Source: Marinomonas sp. THO17 (GTDB taxonomy: Bacteria; Pseudomonadota; Gammaproteobacteria; Pseudomonadales; Marinomonadaceae). Taken from it: DNA of 64,000 nucleotides. The translations under genes were made by a program, and so were the position numbers. Position 1 is the stretch's first letter. Each line of letters begins with the position of its first letter. Location of the stretch: assembly GCF_040436405.1 (NCBI RefSeq), contig NZ_AP031575.1, positions 810,501 through 874,500 of the forward strand, read 5' to 3'. Below the pieces are notes generated by a model. The model made no database searches. It worked only from the letters and a program-made list of their open reading frames with translations, and was not told the DNA's origin. This document shows positions 38,572 through 48,859 of the stretch, in pieces.

Positions 38572-38925
38572 AAAAAGCAAGTTGGTCGATAAGCCGGGTT
38601 CTGTCGTGGACAGTCATTCATCTAATACGTACATCACTGCACGTCTTTAGCAACCTACCCGAACTCAGCGCGGGTCACGCCAAAGAGTTCCTATTTGGTC
38701 TTGCTTCAAGTGGGGTTTACCATGCCACAAACTGTTACCAGTCGCGCGGTGCGCTCTTACCGCACCATTTCAACCTTACCGGCAGTAAACTGCTTAGGCG
38801 GTATATTTTCTGCTGCACTTTCCGTAGGCTCACGCCCCCCAGGTGTTACCTGGCACTTTACCCTGCGAAGCCCGGACTTTCCTCCCCCCATAAATATATG
38901 AGCGGCGACTGCCTGACCAACTTGC
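38572..38925 (-). ncRNA. rnpB: RNase P RNA component
   Basis: Type A RNase P RNA, the catalytic RNA that matures tRNA 5' ends. Recognisable parts on the minus strand are GAGGAAAGTCCGGGC near the 5' end, the central GGTAAGAGCGCACCGCGCG region, CAAATAGGAACTC, and the 3' segment AGATGAATGACTGTCCACGA followed by CAGAACCCGGCTTATC. Helix P1 is perfect: GCAAGTTGGTC at the 5' end (38925-38915) pairs with GACCAACTTGC at the 3' end (38587-38577), followed by a U-run. Ends are approximate to a few bases. Confidence 0.96.
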
Positions 38926-38932
38926 GAGGCGC

Positions 38933-38961
38933 ATATTACGTCTCTCGCTACAGAATGACAA
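38933..38961 (-). promoter_or_regulatory. rnpB promoter
   Basis: TTGTCA (38961-38956), a 17-bp spacer and TAATAT (38938-38933), with a GC-rich discriminator GCGCCTC. It places transcription start at about 38925, exactly where helix P1 begins. The GC-rich discriminator is typical of stable-RNA promoters. Confidence 0.8.
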
Positions 38962-38987
38962 GGCATTTTAACAGGCAAACTGAACTT

Positions 38988-40295
38988 CTATTTCATTGGC
39001 AAACAAAAACAAACCTCCAAGCCTCCCTCTGGGCGATTTTTAGCAGTAATCTTCCCTTTATGGGCACGAATGATACGCTGGGAAATAGTCAATCCAACAC
39101 CAAAACCACCACTATTAGCTTCCCTTGCTTCAGAAGAACGATAAAAAGCATGAAAGATCTTCTCTAACTTCTCTTCATCCACACCAGGGCCATTATCTCT
39201 AACACAAATAAAGGCTTCACCTGCCTTCTCATCTGTAACTACTTCAACCATGCCACCTTTCCCTGTATAAAAGCAGGCATTGCGCAGCACATTCTCAATC
39301 GCATGTCGCAATTGCAGCGGATCACCTATCAAGGTCTTAGGCAATCGTCCCGTTTTGGTGACGGAGATACCTTTTAACTGACTTTCAAAATTCACATCAG
39401 CTACTATCTCATCCAACCACACCTGCACGTCCATGCTTTCCTTAACCAATGCCGCAGCTTCCAAACGACTCAGGGTCAGCACTTGACCAATCAATTCGTC
39501 TAATTCATGCAATTCATCACGGATACGACACAGGTAATTTTTCTGAATATCCATGCCATGCTTATCTTCTGCGATGGTTAACGCCACCTCGATTCGGGCT
39601 AAAGGGGTACGCAATTCATGCGACACATCACGCATCAAGCGCTCTTTAGAAGACAACAAGGTTTCAATACGTTCCGCCATCTCATTGAACTCACGCGCCA
39701 ATTTACCTACCGCATCACTCCGGCGCGCCAATTTATTCTCGACCCGCACGGACATTTCACCATGACCAAAAGATCGAGCAACACGCTGCAACTTAAGCAA
39801 GGGACCAAGCAACCAATAGGCCAATACACCGCTGGATACCAACAAACCTAATAGGGAGAAGCCTACCACAGCCTCAGGAGCCAAGGAGTTTAGCTCAGGA
39901 TTGGGCTTAAAAATCAACAAATACTGAACATTATTGCCACCAATCACTTGAATGAATTGGCTGTGTAGAAAGTCCGCAGATGGTTGTCCATTCGCATCCG
40001 CCGAATTTTGCTCACGAAAATTACGTGGTAAGGCTTTCAATAAAGGCTTACCATTTTCCTGATACAAATAAATGGAACCAGATAAACGCTTCTCCGCTTG
40101 CGCTGTTTCTTTTTCCAACACCGCAATACCAAATTGCTCATAACTGGACACGAGCTGGACACCCACATCCCCCAATAAGTCTGCAGATACTTGATTTTGT
40201 TTTTGAACAATTTGAACCACGCTCAAACCAATGCTGACAACCACAATATTGGAAAGCAGCACGACAAGAAACACGCGCAGAAAAGTGTTTTTCAT
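38988..40295 (-). CDS. CpxA-like sensor histidine kinase
   Basis: A 435-residue membrane sensor kinase. Two membrane segments (about 7-29 and 143-165) flank a periplasmic sensor region of about 110 residues. HAMP follows, then a HisKA domain with His226 in RDVSHELRTPLARI, and a HATPase domain with N box NVLRNACFY, G1 DNGPGVDEEKL and G2 GGFGVGLTI. It begins 6 nt after the response regulator stop. Partner resemblance to CpxR suggests an envelope-stress role, but the periplasmic region is not conserved enough to prove it. Confidence 0.88.
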   Translation of the reverse strand: MKNTFLRVFLVVLLSNIVVVSIGLSVVQIVQKQNQVSADLLGDVGVQLVSSYEQFGIAVLEKETAQAEKRLSGSIYLYQENGKPLLKALPRNFREQNSADANGQPSADFLHSQFIQVIGGNNVQYLLIFKPNPELNSLAPEAVVGFSLLGLLVSSGVLAYWLLGPLLKLQRVARSFGHGEMSVRVENKLARRSDAVGKLAREFNEMAERIETLLSSKERLMRDVSHELRTPLARIEVALTIAEDKHGMDIQKNYLCRIRDELHELDELIGQVLTLSRLEAAALVKESMDVQVWLDEIVADVNFESQLKGISVTKTGRLPKTLIGDPLQLRHAIENVLRNACFYTGKGGMVEVVTDEKAGEAFICVRDNGPGVDEEKLEKIFHAFYRSSEAREANSGGFGVGLTISQRIIRAHKGKITAKNRPEGGLEVCFCLPMK

Positions 40296-40301
40296 GAAAA
40301 A

Positions 40302-41000
40302 TTAAGCGCCTTGATCGTTTGCGACAAAAATATACCCAACACCACGAACCGTTTTAATTCTCGGATCACCATTTTCCAAACTACCTATTTTTTTACGCAA
40401 ATTACTAATATGCATATCCAAACTACGATCGTACATGGTTAATTTACGGCCCAATGCCTTCTCAGACAATTCTTGTTTGGTTAAAACTTGACCTGGTGCC
40501 ATTAACATACATTCAAGTAATGTATATTCAGAGGTTGTTAATTCAACCAGTTCACCTTCTAGATAAACAGTACGATCTTTACGGCGCAACAACACACCGG
40601 ACAACTCAATATCTGCGGTTGGATCGTCTTCTTTTTCCTGGCTAGCGCGACGTAAAATTGCTTTTATACGAGCCAACAATTCACGTGGATTAAATGGCTT
40701 CGATAAATAATCGTCTGCCCCCATTTCCAGACCTAAAATACGATCAATATCATCCCCTTTCGCTGTCAACATAATAACCGGGACCGCACTCTTATTACGG
40801 ATTTGTTTAAGGGTTTCGAAGCCATCCAACTCAGGCATCATGACATCCAAAATCACAATATCGGGCATGTCATTTGCCATCAACTCCAAGGCTTCACGGC
40901 CATTCCAAGCATGCATCACTTCATAGCCTTCACCATCAAAATATTCTTTTATTAAATCCGATAAGCGAGCGTCATCATCAGCCAGCAACAACTTCATCAT
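40302..41000 (-). CDS. CpxR-like OmpR-family response regulator
   Basis: A 232-residue response regulator. The receiver has acidic residues LLADDDARL and phospho-acceptor Asp52 in VILDVMMPELDG, plus the Lys in YLSKPFNPREL. A winged-helix DNA-binding domain follows (LTTSEYTLLECM, SLDMHISNLRKKIG, IKTVRGVGYIF). MLTAKGDDIDRILGLEMGADDYL is close to E. coli CpxR. An in-frame GTG at 41018 exists, but AAGAGGA fits the ATG at 41000. It forms an operon with the kinase. Confidence 0.9.
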   Translation of the reverse strand: MMKLLLADDDARLSDLIKEYFDGEGYEVMHAWNGREALELMANDMPDIVILDVMMPELDGFETLKQIRNKSAVPVIMLTAKGDDIDRILGLEMGADDYLSKPFNPRELLARIKAILRRASQEKEDDPTADIELSGVLLRRKDRTVYLEGELVELTTSEYTLLECMLMAPGQVLTKQELSEKALGRKLTMYDRSLDMHISNLRKKIGSLENGDPRIKTVRGVGYIFVANDQGA

Positions 41001-41153
41001 ATTTAAATCCTCTTCCACTAATCTTTATTATATCGACATAATATGCCTTCAATTCAATTGTAAAGATTACCCTAGACAGCAGCACACCCGCGCCCCTCTT
41101 TTCACACTATTTACAAAGAATACTTAATATTGAACTATGGGATTTATAACAAC

Positions 41154-41178
41154 AAAAAAGCCGCAAAACTGCGGCTTT
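41154..41178 (-). terminator. terminator after purA
   Basis: AAAGCCGC / GCGGCTTT around a 6-nt loop, followed by TTTTTT on the minus strand, 32 bp past the purA stop. Confidence 0.88.
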
Positions 41179-41210
41179 CTTTACAAAACAATTAAGGAAG
41201 ATGTATTAAC

Positions 41211-42524
<1,314 letters not shown>

Positions 42525-42553
42525 TTAGATAGTTCTTAAAGAAAAGTCTTGTG

Positions 42554-43723
42554 TTAACGTGGCAGCATTTGCCATTCGCCATCCATTTGCACCAACTGGT
42601 ATTGCGCCTCTTTGGCTGTGTCACCCTCCAGTGCTTCAACCACCTGATAACCTTCAGCACGAAGTGCATTCACCTTATGCCAAAGCTTGGCATCTTGACT
42701 AACAGGAGAAATCACCGTTTTTGGTTTCGCTACCACCACTTCACTGAGGCTCACCAAAGCCTTAACATCGGTACTAAAACCCGTTGCTGGACGCGAACGA
42801 CCAAACACGTGACCAATGTTGTTATAACGACCACCACGAGCGATCGCATTACCATGACCCGGCACATAAGCTGCGAATACCACACCTGTGTGGTAGCTAT
42901 AAGACACCAAATCACTTAAATCAAAATGCATTCCCACTGCTGGGAAACGGTTTTCTACAGACCTTGCCATGTCCTGCAAAAGCGCAATGGCATTTTTCAC
43001 TGGCACTGAGATATTCGCCAACAAAGCTTCCGCTTTTTCCAACACTTCATAACCACCACACAAACGAGGTAATTGAATTAACCAGTTTGCTTGCTCAGCA
43101 TTTAATGAAAGGGTTTCAACATAACGCTCAAGCTCAGGCAAATCTTTGGCACGATACAAATCAGCCAATTTAGTTTCTTGGTCTGACGTTAAACCACAGG
43201 CCGCCACCACGCCATTAACGATGTCAACATGCCCAAGATCTAGCACTAGATTTGACAAACCTGCTACAGTTAAGGTCTGTAGCATTAAAGAGAGCACTTC
43301 GATATCACTTTCAACACCACCATGACCGTATAATTCTGCTCCCAATTGAATCGGACAGCGAGTGCCATCTAAACCAGATGGCACAGTACGCAACACACTG
43401 CCGCAGTAACTCAAGCGCTGAACACCTTCTTCTTTTAGACAGTGCGCATCAATACGCGCCACTTGAGATGTAAAGTCGGCACGCACCCCCATGAGGCGAC
43501 CCGACAACTGATCGATAACTTTGAAGGTTTCAATTTCTAAATCTGAACCAGCACCCGTTAATAAGGAATCTAGGTACTCTAATAGAGGAGGTATTACCAG
43601 TTGGTATCCCCAACCTTGATGGAGATTAAGCAGAGTTCTTCTTAGGTGTTCTATTTTAGCAGCCTGCTCAGGCAAAGCTTCGTCCACTCCCTCAGGAAGT
43701 AACCAGCGATCTGCTAACGTCAT
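42554..43723 (-). CDS. hisZ: ATP phosphoribosyltransferase regulatory subunit
   Basis: A 389-residue catalytically inactive paralogue of histidyl-tRNA synthetase that pairs with the short HisG to form the first enzyme of histidine synthesis. It retains the class II core (VIPPLLEYLDSLLTG, FKVIDQLSGRLMGVRADFTSQVARI) but lacks an anticodon-binding domain. Its presence predicts a short-form hisG elsewhere in the genome. AGAGGAT precedes the start, 12 nt after the DUF2065 gene. Confidence 0.93.
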   Translation of the reverse strand: MTLADRWLLPEGVDEALPEQAAKIEHLRRTLLNLHQGWGYQLVIPPLLEYLDSLLTGAGSDLEIETFKVIDQLSGRLMGVRADFTSQVARIDAHCLKEEGVQRLSYCGSVLRTVPSGLDGTRCPIQLGAELYGHGGVESDIEVLSLMLQTLTVAGLSNLVLDLGHVDIVNGVVAACGLTSDQETKLADLYRAKDLPELERYVETLSLNAEQANWLIQLPRLCGGYEVLEKAEALLANISVPVKNAIALLQDMARSVENRFPAVGMHFDLSDLVSYSYHTGVVFAAYVPGHGNAIARGGRYNNIGHVFGRSRPATGFSTDVKALVSLSEVVVAKPKTVISPVSQDAKLWHKVNALRAEGYQVVEALEGDTAKEAQYQLVQMDGEWQMLPR

Positions 43724-43735
43724 TCAATTATCCTC

Positions 43736-43933
43736 TTAGCTTCGTGTCAGCAAAAGAAGCGCTACTCCAAGAAACATACTAACCGCCCCTAGGATACGTA
43801 GATTGAGGTCGGAGCTGGCTAGAGCTCGAGCCATAATTTCACGCCAGAAATGCGGCGCGAGAAAAGGCAAAATCCCCTCGGCGATCAATAAAAGGCTGAC
43901 GCCAACCAGTAGCGACTGCAACAATTCCTGCAT
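43736..43933 (-). CDS. DUF2065 small membrane protein
   Basis: A 65-residue protein with two hydrophobic segments (about 5-27 and 45-63) and a central LAPHFWREIMARAL segment. DUF2065 (YjeT-like) proteins are regularly found between hflC and purA/hisZ, as here, and are of unknown function. A role tied to the membrane or HflKC is only a guess from position. AAGAGAA precedes the ATG. Confidence 0.85.
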   Translation of the reverse strand: MQELLQSLLVGVSLLLIAEGILPFLAPHFWREIMARALASSDLNLRILGAVSMFLGVALLLLTRS

Positions 43934-43954
43934 AGATTCTCTTTATTCCGACCA

Positions 43955-43980
43955 TTAAAAAACCGGGCCTAACCCGGTTT
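43955..43980 (-). terminator. terminator after hflC
   Basis: AAACCGGG / CCCGGTTT around a 5-nt loop, with TTTTTT on the minus strand, separating the hfq-hflX-hflK-hflC transcript from DUF2065-hisZ-purA. Confidence 0.88.
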
Positions 43981-44100
43981 GTGCAATAATAACATGTTTC
44001 CTATTTTAACAAATAGGCTTAACGGACGATTATTCACGAATATCTGTCGAAGATACCCACAAAATTGCTTTCGCCTTTATGAGTACCCTCAACAAAAGAA

Positions 44101-44982
44101 TTACTTGATACCACCTTCCGTAGAGCTATTTAAATACTTAAAGAACTCACTATCTGGTTCAAGTACAAACAAGTTCCCATTACCAACAAAGCTTTCTCGA
44201 TAAGCTTGGAGACTACGATAAAATTCATAAAACTCAGGATCTTGTTTATACACTTCAGCATAAATAGCTGCCGCTTGGGCATCGCCATCACCACGAATCA
44301 TTTCCGCGTCACGTTGTGCTTCAGCTTCCAGTACAACTTTTTGACGATCTGCATCAGCACGAATACCTTCCGCTAGCTCCAGACCTTTTGATCTGTGTTC
44401 TCGCGCCTCACGCTCACGCTCCGTTCTCATACGCTGATAAACAGACTCACTAACATCTGGTGGAAGATCGATTCGCTTAACACGGATATCGATAATAGAA
44501 ATACCCAATTCATTTTGTGCGACTTTATTTAGGTCATCACGCAATTCTGTCATGAGCAAATCACGCTCTCCAGACACCACTTCGTGCATGGTTCGCTCAC
44601 CAAACTTGTTACGCAAACCTGTATCTACTCGTGAAGACAAAACACGGTTAGCAACAAACTCATCACCCGAAGTGGCTTGATAGAACTTAGCAACCGAATC
44701 AATTTTCCATTTTACATAAGAATCTACCACTACCGCTTTTTGCTCCAAGGTCAAGTAACGTTGTGGGCGTGAATCCATCGTCAGAATACGCGCATCAAAC
44801 TTCTTCACCTCGTTCATAATGGGCAGTTTGAAATGTAAGCCTGGCTTGACATCATCCTCAACAATTTCACCAAATCGCAACACCACTGCACGTTCAGTTT
44901 CTTTCACAACATACAGAGTCTGAGAAGCAACCAAAACCACCAACAGGACGACAAATAAAACGACAAAAGAAAAACCTTTCAT
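44101..44982 (-). CDS. hflC: HflC, modulator of FtsH protease
   Basis: A 293-residue SPFH/band-7 membrane protein that with HflK forms a large periplasmic assembly around FtsH and controls its proteolysis. One N-terminal membrane segment (about 5-24) precedes the band-7 domain (VVKETERAVVLRFGEIV), with a helical region rich in EAQRDAEMIRGDGDAQAAAIYAE. Its ATG overlaps the hflK stop by one base. Confidence 0.97.
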   Translation of the reverse strand: MKGFSFVVLFVVLLVVLVASQTLYVVKETERAVVLRFGEIVEDDVKPGLHFKLPIMNEVKKFDARILTMDSRPQRYLTLEQKAVVVDSYVKWKIDSVAKFYQATSGDEFVANRVLSSRVDTGLRNKFGERTMHEVVSGERDLLMTELRDDLNKVAQNELGISIIDIRVKRIDLPPDVSESVYQRMRTEREREAREHRSKGLELAEGIRADADRQKVVLEAEAQRDAEMIRGDGDAQAAAIYAEVYKQDPEFYEFYRSLQAYRESFVGNGNLFVLEPDSEFFKYLNSSTEGGIK

Positions 44983-46226
44983 TAATTTCTGCCCTCTCTA
45001 CGAACGGTTACACCTTGACGCTTACGCAACTCATTTACTACTTGATCCGCTAAGCTACTGATGTCTGAAGAACCTAAGCTACTTGTATCTCTAGCAGAGG
45101 TGGCCGCTTGCTTCATAAGCTGATCCAAAGGCAAATACATCATATTGTTGCCACCTTCCGTATCAACCACCACTTTATTCACGTCTTTGTAAACAGACTC
45201 AACCGTTTCGATATACAAGCGACGACGAGTCACTTCAGGCGCTTTGGTATATTCGCGGTACAATCGATCAAAACGATCTGCTTGACCACTGGCTCGAGCG
45301 ATAATTTCGGAACGGTATGCTTCCGCTTCCTCTCGAATACGCTGTGCACGACCACGTGCTTCAGGAATCACACCATTGGCGTAAGCCTCAGCTTCATTTT
45401 TCACCCGTAACTCATCTTCTTTGGCCTTGATTACATCATCAAACGCTTCTTGAACTTGTGTAGGCGCTTGTGTGTTTTCAACGTTGACTTTCGAAATCAA
45501 CAAACCAGTACCGTAAGCATTACTGTAATTCTGAATACGTGTTTTCACTTCATCAGCCAACAGCTCACGACCTTCTGTCAGAATCTGTCCCATCTGTGAA
45601 CTGCCCACTACATGGCGTAAAGCACTCTCTGTCATTTGCGCCAAAGACTCTTCAGGATTGCGCACATTGATCAAAAAGTCTTTTGGGTCTTGTACTGAGT
45701 ATTGAACTGAAACGCCCACTTCTACAATGGCATCATCAACCGTCAACATAAGCGCTTTGTGATCATGAGAACGTACTTTGGTTACGTTCACTTTACTCAC
45801 GCTGTCAATTAAAGGTGGATTCCAATGTAAGCCTGGCATCACAGTGCTATGGTATTTACCAAGACGCAGAACCACACCGCGCTCTTGTTGGTCAACCTGA
45901 TACACACCCGTTGCCGCCCACAAAGCAAATAAAGCCAATAGCACGATAACCACTAAGCCACCGCTGAACTTGCCAGAGAAACCTGAGCTGCCATTACTGG
46001 AACCGCCACCTTTACGAGATTTTTTCACCCCTAACATGTCCATCAATTTATTAAAGGCTTCATCAAGGTCTGGTGGACCTTGTTCCTTACCTCCTGATGG
46101 ACGGCCCCAAGGATCATTACCTTTTTCTTTATCGCGACCTTCATCTGGGCGACCAGTACCATTACTACGGTTTTTATCTGGATTCCATGGGTCGTTGTCG
46201 TTATTACCCGGTTCATTCCAGGCCAT
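44982..46226 (-). CDS. hflK: HflK, modulator of FtsH protease
   Basis: A 414-residue SPFH protein. A Gly/Asn/Pro-rich cytoplasmic N-terminus (MAWNEPGNNDNDPWNPDK...) is typical of HflK, with a membrane segment about 91-108. The band-7 domain (QERGVVLRLGKYHSTVMPGLHW) and coiled coil follow. GGAG is the ribosome-binding site. It lies 39 nt downstream of hflX. Confidence 0.97.
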   Translation of the reverse strand: MAWNEPGNNDNDPWNPDKNRSNGTGRPDEGRDKEKGNDPWGRPSGGKEQGPPDLDEAFNKLMDMLGVKKSRKGGGSSNGSSGFSGKFSGGLVVIVLLALFALWAATGVYQVDQQERGVVLRLGKYHSTVMPGLHWNPPLIDSVSKVNVTKVRSHDHKALMLTVDDAIVEVGVSVQYSVQDPKDFLINVRNPEESLAQMTESALRHVVGSSQMGQILTEGRELLADEVKTRIQNYSNAYGTGLLISKVNVENTQAPTQVQEAFDDVIKAKEDELRVKNEAEAYANGVIPEARGRAQRIREEAEAYRSEIIARASGQADRFDRLYREYTKAPEVTRRRLYIETVESVYKDVNKVVVDTEGGNNMMYLPLDQLMKQAATSARDTSSLGSSDISSLADQVVNELRKRQGVTVRREGRN

Positions 46227-46265
46227 ACTACATCTCCACTTTATTTTAATGATAATTCCAGTTAC

Positions 46266-47555
46266 CTATGCGGCTTCTATCTGCTCTTCAGACATACCAA
46301 CACGGGCCAAAATCTGTAAATAGTCTTTCTTTGGTAGCTTCACATCCAACACAAAGCGACCATCGTCATCAAAGCTTTCTGACTTTACCGCGCCTTGTTC
46401 AAACAACATAGCACGTAAGCGCCCATAATGACTTGGCAAACGCAATGTTTCACTGAATACGTCCACCGCCAGCAACTCAGCGATGGCCTGTTTTAGCAAA
46501 TCCATTCCATCTCCGTCACGTGCAGACAACCAAACTCGACGAGGGTTCCCTTGTTCGTCTCTATCTATACGTGGCTCAGCGGTAGAAAGTGCATCAATTT
46601 TATTAAAAATCAGTAAAGTCGGCACGTCTTTGGCACCAATTTCTTCTAACACGTCATCCACATGCAGCATATTATCGTCACGAGACACGTCAGCCGCATC
46701 AACTACATGCAATAGCAAATCTGCCTCTGCAGACTCTTTCAAAGTCGCTTGGAAAGCATTAATCAAACGATGAGGCAAATGTCGAATAAAACCAACGGTA
46801 TCCGCTAACACTACGGAGCCGATCTGCTCTAAATCCAAACGACGTAGAGTCGGATCCAAGGTCGCAAACAATTGATCTGCTGCATAGACTTCAGAACCCG
46901 TCACACGATTAAACAAGGTAGACTTACCGGCGTTGGTATAACCCACTAAAGAGACAGTTGGTACCGCTGAACGAGAACGAGAACGTCGGCTCTGGTCACG
47001 CTGTGTACCCACTTTATCTAAGCGTTTTTGAATGGATTTTATTCGCACACGCAATAAACGACGGTCGGTTTCCAACTGGGTTTCACCCGGCCCACGCATA
47101 CCGATACCGCCTTTTTGGCGCTCTAAGTGAGTCCAACCCCGAATAAGGCGAGTAGACATGTGCTGCAACTGGGCCAGTTCAACTTGCAGTTTACCTTCAT
47201 GGGTACGTGCACGTTGCGCAAAGATATCAAGAATCAGACCAGTACGATCTAATACTCGACACTTCAAAACACTTTCTAAATTACGTTCTTGAGATGGCGA
47301 TAAAGCGTGATCGAACAATACCACTTGGGCTTCTTCCTGATCCACAATATCTTTAATTTCATCCAATTTTCCGCTGCCAACAAAATATTTAGCATCGGGG
47401 CGCTGACGGGACCCTGTCACCACTGCCACAGGGTCAGCACCAGCCGATATAGCAAGCTCAACAAACTCTTCTGGACCATAGCTTTCATTTTGATCATGAA
47501 AATCAATGTGAACCACAACAGCAATTTCACCACTATCTGGGCGTTCAAAAAACAA
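46266..47555 (-). CDS. hflX: GTPase HflX
   Basis: A 429-residue ribosome-associated GTPase that splits stalled ribosomes under heat stress in E. coli. The N-terminal HflX domain (VLFDHALSPSQERNLE) is followed by a coiled coil (GPGETQLETDRRLLR). The G domain has G1 GYTNAGKST, G3 DTVG and G4 NKID. The start is TTG (MFFERPDSGE), preceded by AGAGGAA. E. coli begins MFDRYDAGE, which supports this start. It follows hfq as in E. coli. Confidence 0.96.
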   Translation of the reverse strand: MFFERPDSGEIAVVVHIDFHDQNESYGPEEFVELAISAGADPVAVVTGSRQRPDAKYFVGSGKLDEIKDIVDQEEAQVVLFDHALSPSQERNLESVLKCRVLDRTGLILDIFAQRARTHEGKLQVELAQLQHMSTRLIRGWTHLERQKGGIGMRGPGETQLETDRRLLRVRIKSIQKRLDKVGTQRDQSRRSRSRSAVPTVSLVGYTNAGKSTLFNRVTGSEVYAADQLFATLDPTLRRLDLEQIGSVVLADTVGFIRHLPHRLINAFQATLKESAEADLLLHVVDAADVSRDDNMLHVDDVLEEIGAKDVPTLLIFNKIDALSTAEPRIDRDEQGNPRRVWLSARDGDGMDLLKQAIAELLAVDVFSETLRLPSHYGRLRAMLFEQGAVKSESFDDDGRFVLDVKLPKKDYLQILARVGMSEEQIEAA

Positions 47556-47590
47556 TCTAGTATTCCTCTGTTTGCCTTATCTCAGACAAA

Positions 47591-47836
47591 CTATTCAGCG
47601 GCATCTTCCGGCTGATCAGGAGACGGGATGCGAATTGTACGAGAAGGCACTACAGTTGAAATAGCATGTTTATATACCATTTGGCTCACTGTGTTCTTCA
47701 AAAGAATCACGAACTGATCAAATGATTCAATTTGGCCTTGAAGTTTAATCCCATTCACAAGAAAGATTGACACAGGTATTCTTTCCTTGCGTAGAACATT
47801 TAAGTAAGGGTCTTGTAATGATTGCCCTTTTGACAT
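47591..47836 (-). CDS. hfq: RNA chaperone Hfq
   Basis: An 81-residue Sm-like hexameric RNA chaperone that pairs small RNAs with mRNAs. Sm1 and Sm2 regions are intact ([48 protein letters not shown]), and the C-terminal tail is short ([11 protein letters not shown]) compared with E. coli (102 residues). It has a strong AAGGAGAT ribosome-binding site and lies between miaA and hflX as usual. Confidence 0.98.
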   Translation of the reverse strand: MSKGQSLQDPYLNVLRKERIPVSIFLVNGIKLQGQIESFDQFVILLKNTVSQMVYKHAISTVVPSRTIRIPSPDQPEDAAE

Positions 47837-47925
47837 CGGAATCTCCTTAAAAAAAGCGAAAACTAAAAATTAAATATTGAAAAAACAATACCGTAGATAC
47901 TACACCAAAATTTTTATTATTTCCC

Positions 47926-48858
47926 CTATATAATCCTGCTTTCTGTATAATTCAAGACTTGTGAGACAAGATCTTGCGACAAACTGTCAAAAATCCTCAG
48001 ATCCTCCCAACCTCGCAACCAAGTCAGCTGTCGCTTCGCTAGCTGACGCGACGCGACCACTCCTTTAAAGATAGCATCTTCTAATAAATCGTCACCGTCT
48101 AAATACTGCCAAAGTTGCCGATAGCCGACACAGCGCATGGATGGCATTTCACTGGTCAAATCACCACGTCGGTATAACGCTTCAACCTCAGCTAAAAAAC
48201 CTTGCTCCATCATCTGATAAAAACGCTGCTCAATACGTTCATGTAATACGCTTCTTTCTTTGGGCATAACCGCTATATTAATCATGTTAAATGGTAAAGC
48301 CATTTTTTCCTGTTCTGCCCACCATTGCGTCATGGTTTTTCCCGTTAAACGGTAGACCTCCAACGCACGCTGTAATCGTTGCGGATCATTGGGATGAATG
48401 CGCGCCGCTGCAGCAGGGTCCACTTCAGCCAGTTGTGCGTGCAAAGCCCCCCAACCAAGCTGAGCGGCTTCCGCTTCTATCTGTTGACGTAATGCGGCAT
48501 CGGCTTTGGGCATATCGGCCAAGCCTTTTTGCAACGCATTGAAATACATCATGGTTCCGCCAACCAGTAATGGTTTTTTCCCTTTTGCCAAAATATCATC
48601 AACATGGGCTACGGCATCGACCACAAAATCCGCCGCTGAGTAAGACTCAATCGGATCAATAATATCAATCAAACGATGCGGCGCTCTAGCCAGTACTTCA
48701 GCCTCAGGTTTTGCCGTACCTATATCCATTCCTTTATAAACCAAGGCCGAATCAACACTAATGATCTCAAAACCATGCTGTTCAGCCAGTTCTACCGCTA
48801 AGCCAGTTTTTCCTGAGGCCGTCGGCCCCATTAAACACAATACATTTGGCTTAGCCAT
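47926..48858 (-). CDS. miaA: tRNA dimethylallyltransferase
   Basis: A 310-residue enzyme that adds a dimethylallyl group to A37 of tRNAs reading codons starting with U. P-loop [14 protein letters not shown], the [15 protein letters not shown] segment, VGGTMMYF and YRQLWQYL (family C-terminal part) are present. It begins one base after mutL, so the pair is likely coupled. Confidence 0.97.
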   Translation of the reverse strand: MAKPNVLCLMGPTASGKTGLAVELAEQHGFEIISVDSALVYKGMDIGTAKPEAEVLARAPHRLIDIIDPIESYSAADFVVDAVAHVDDILAKGKKPLLVGGTMMYFNALQKGLADMPKADAALRQQIEAEAAQLGWGALHAQLAEVDPAAAARIHPNDPQRLQRALEVYRLTGKTMTQWWAEQEKMALPFNMINIAVMPKERSVLHERIEQRFYQMMEQGFLAEVEALYRRGDLTSEMPSMRCVGYRQLWQYLDGDDLLEDAIFKGVVASRQLAKRQLTWLRGWEDLRIFDSLSQDLVSQVLNYTESRII

Positions 48859-48859
48859 G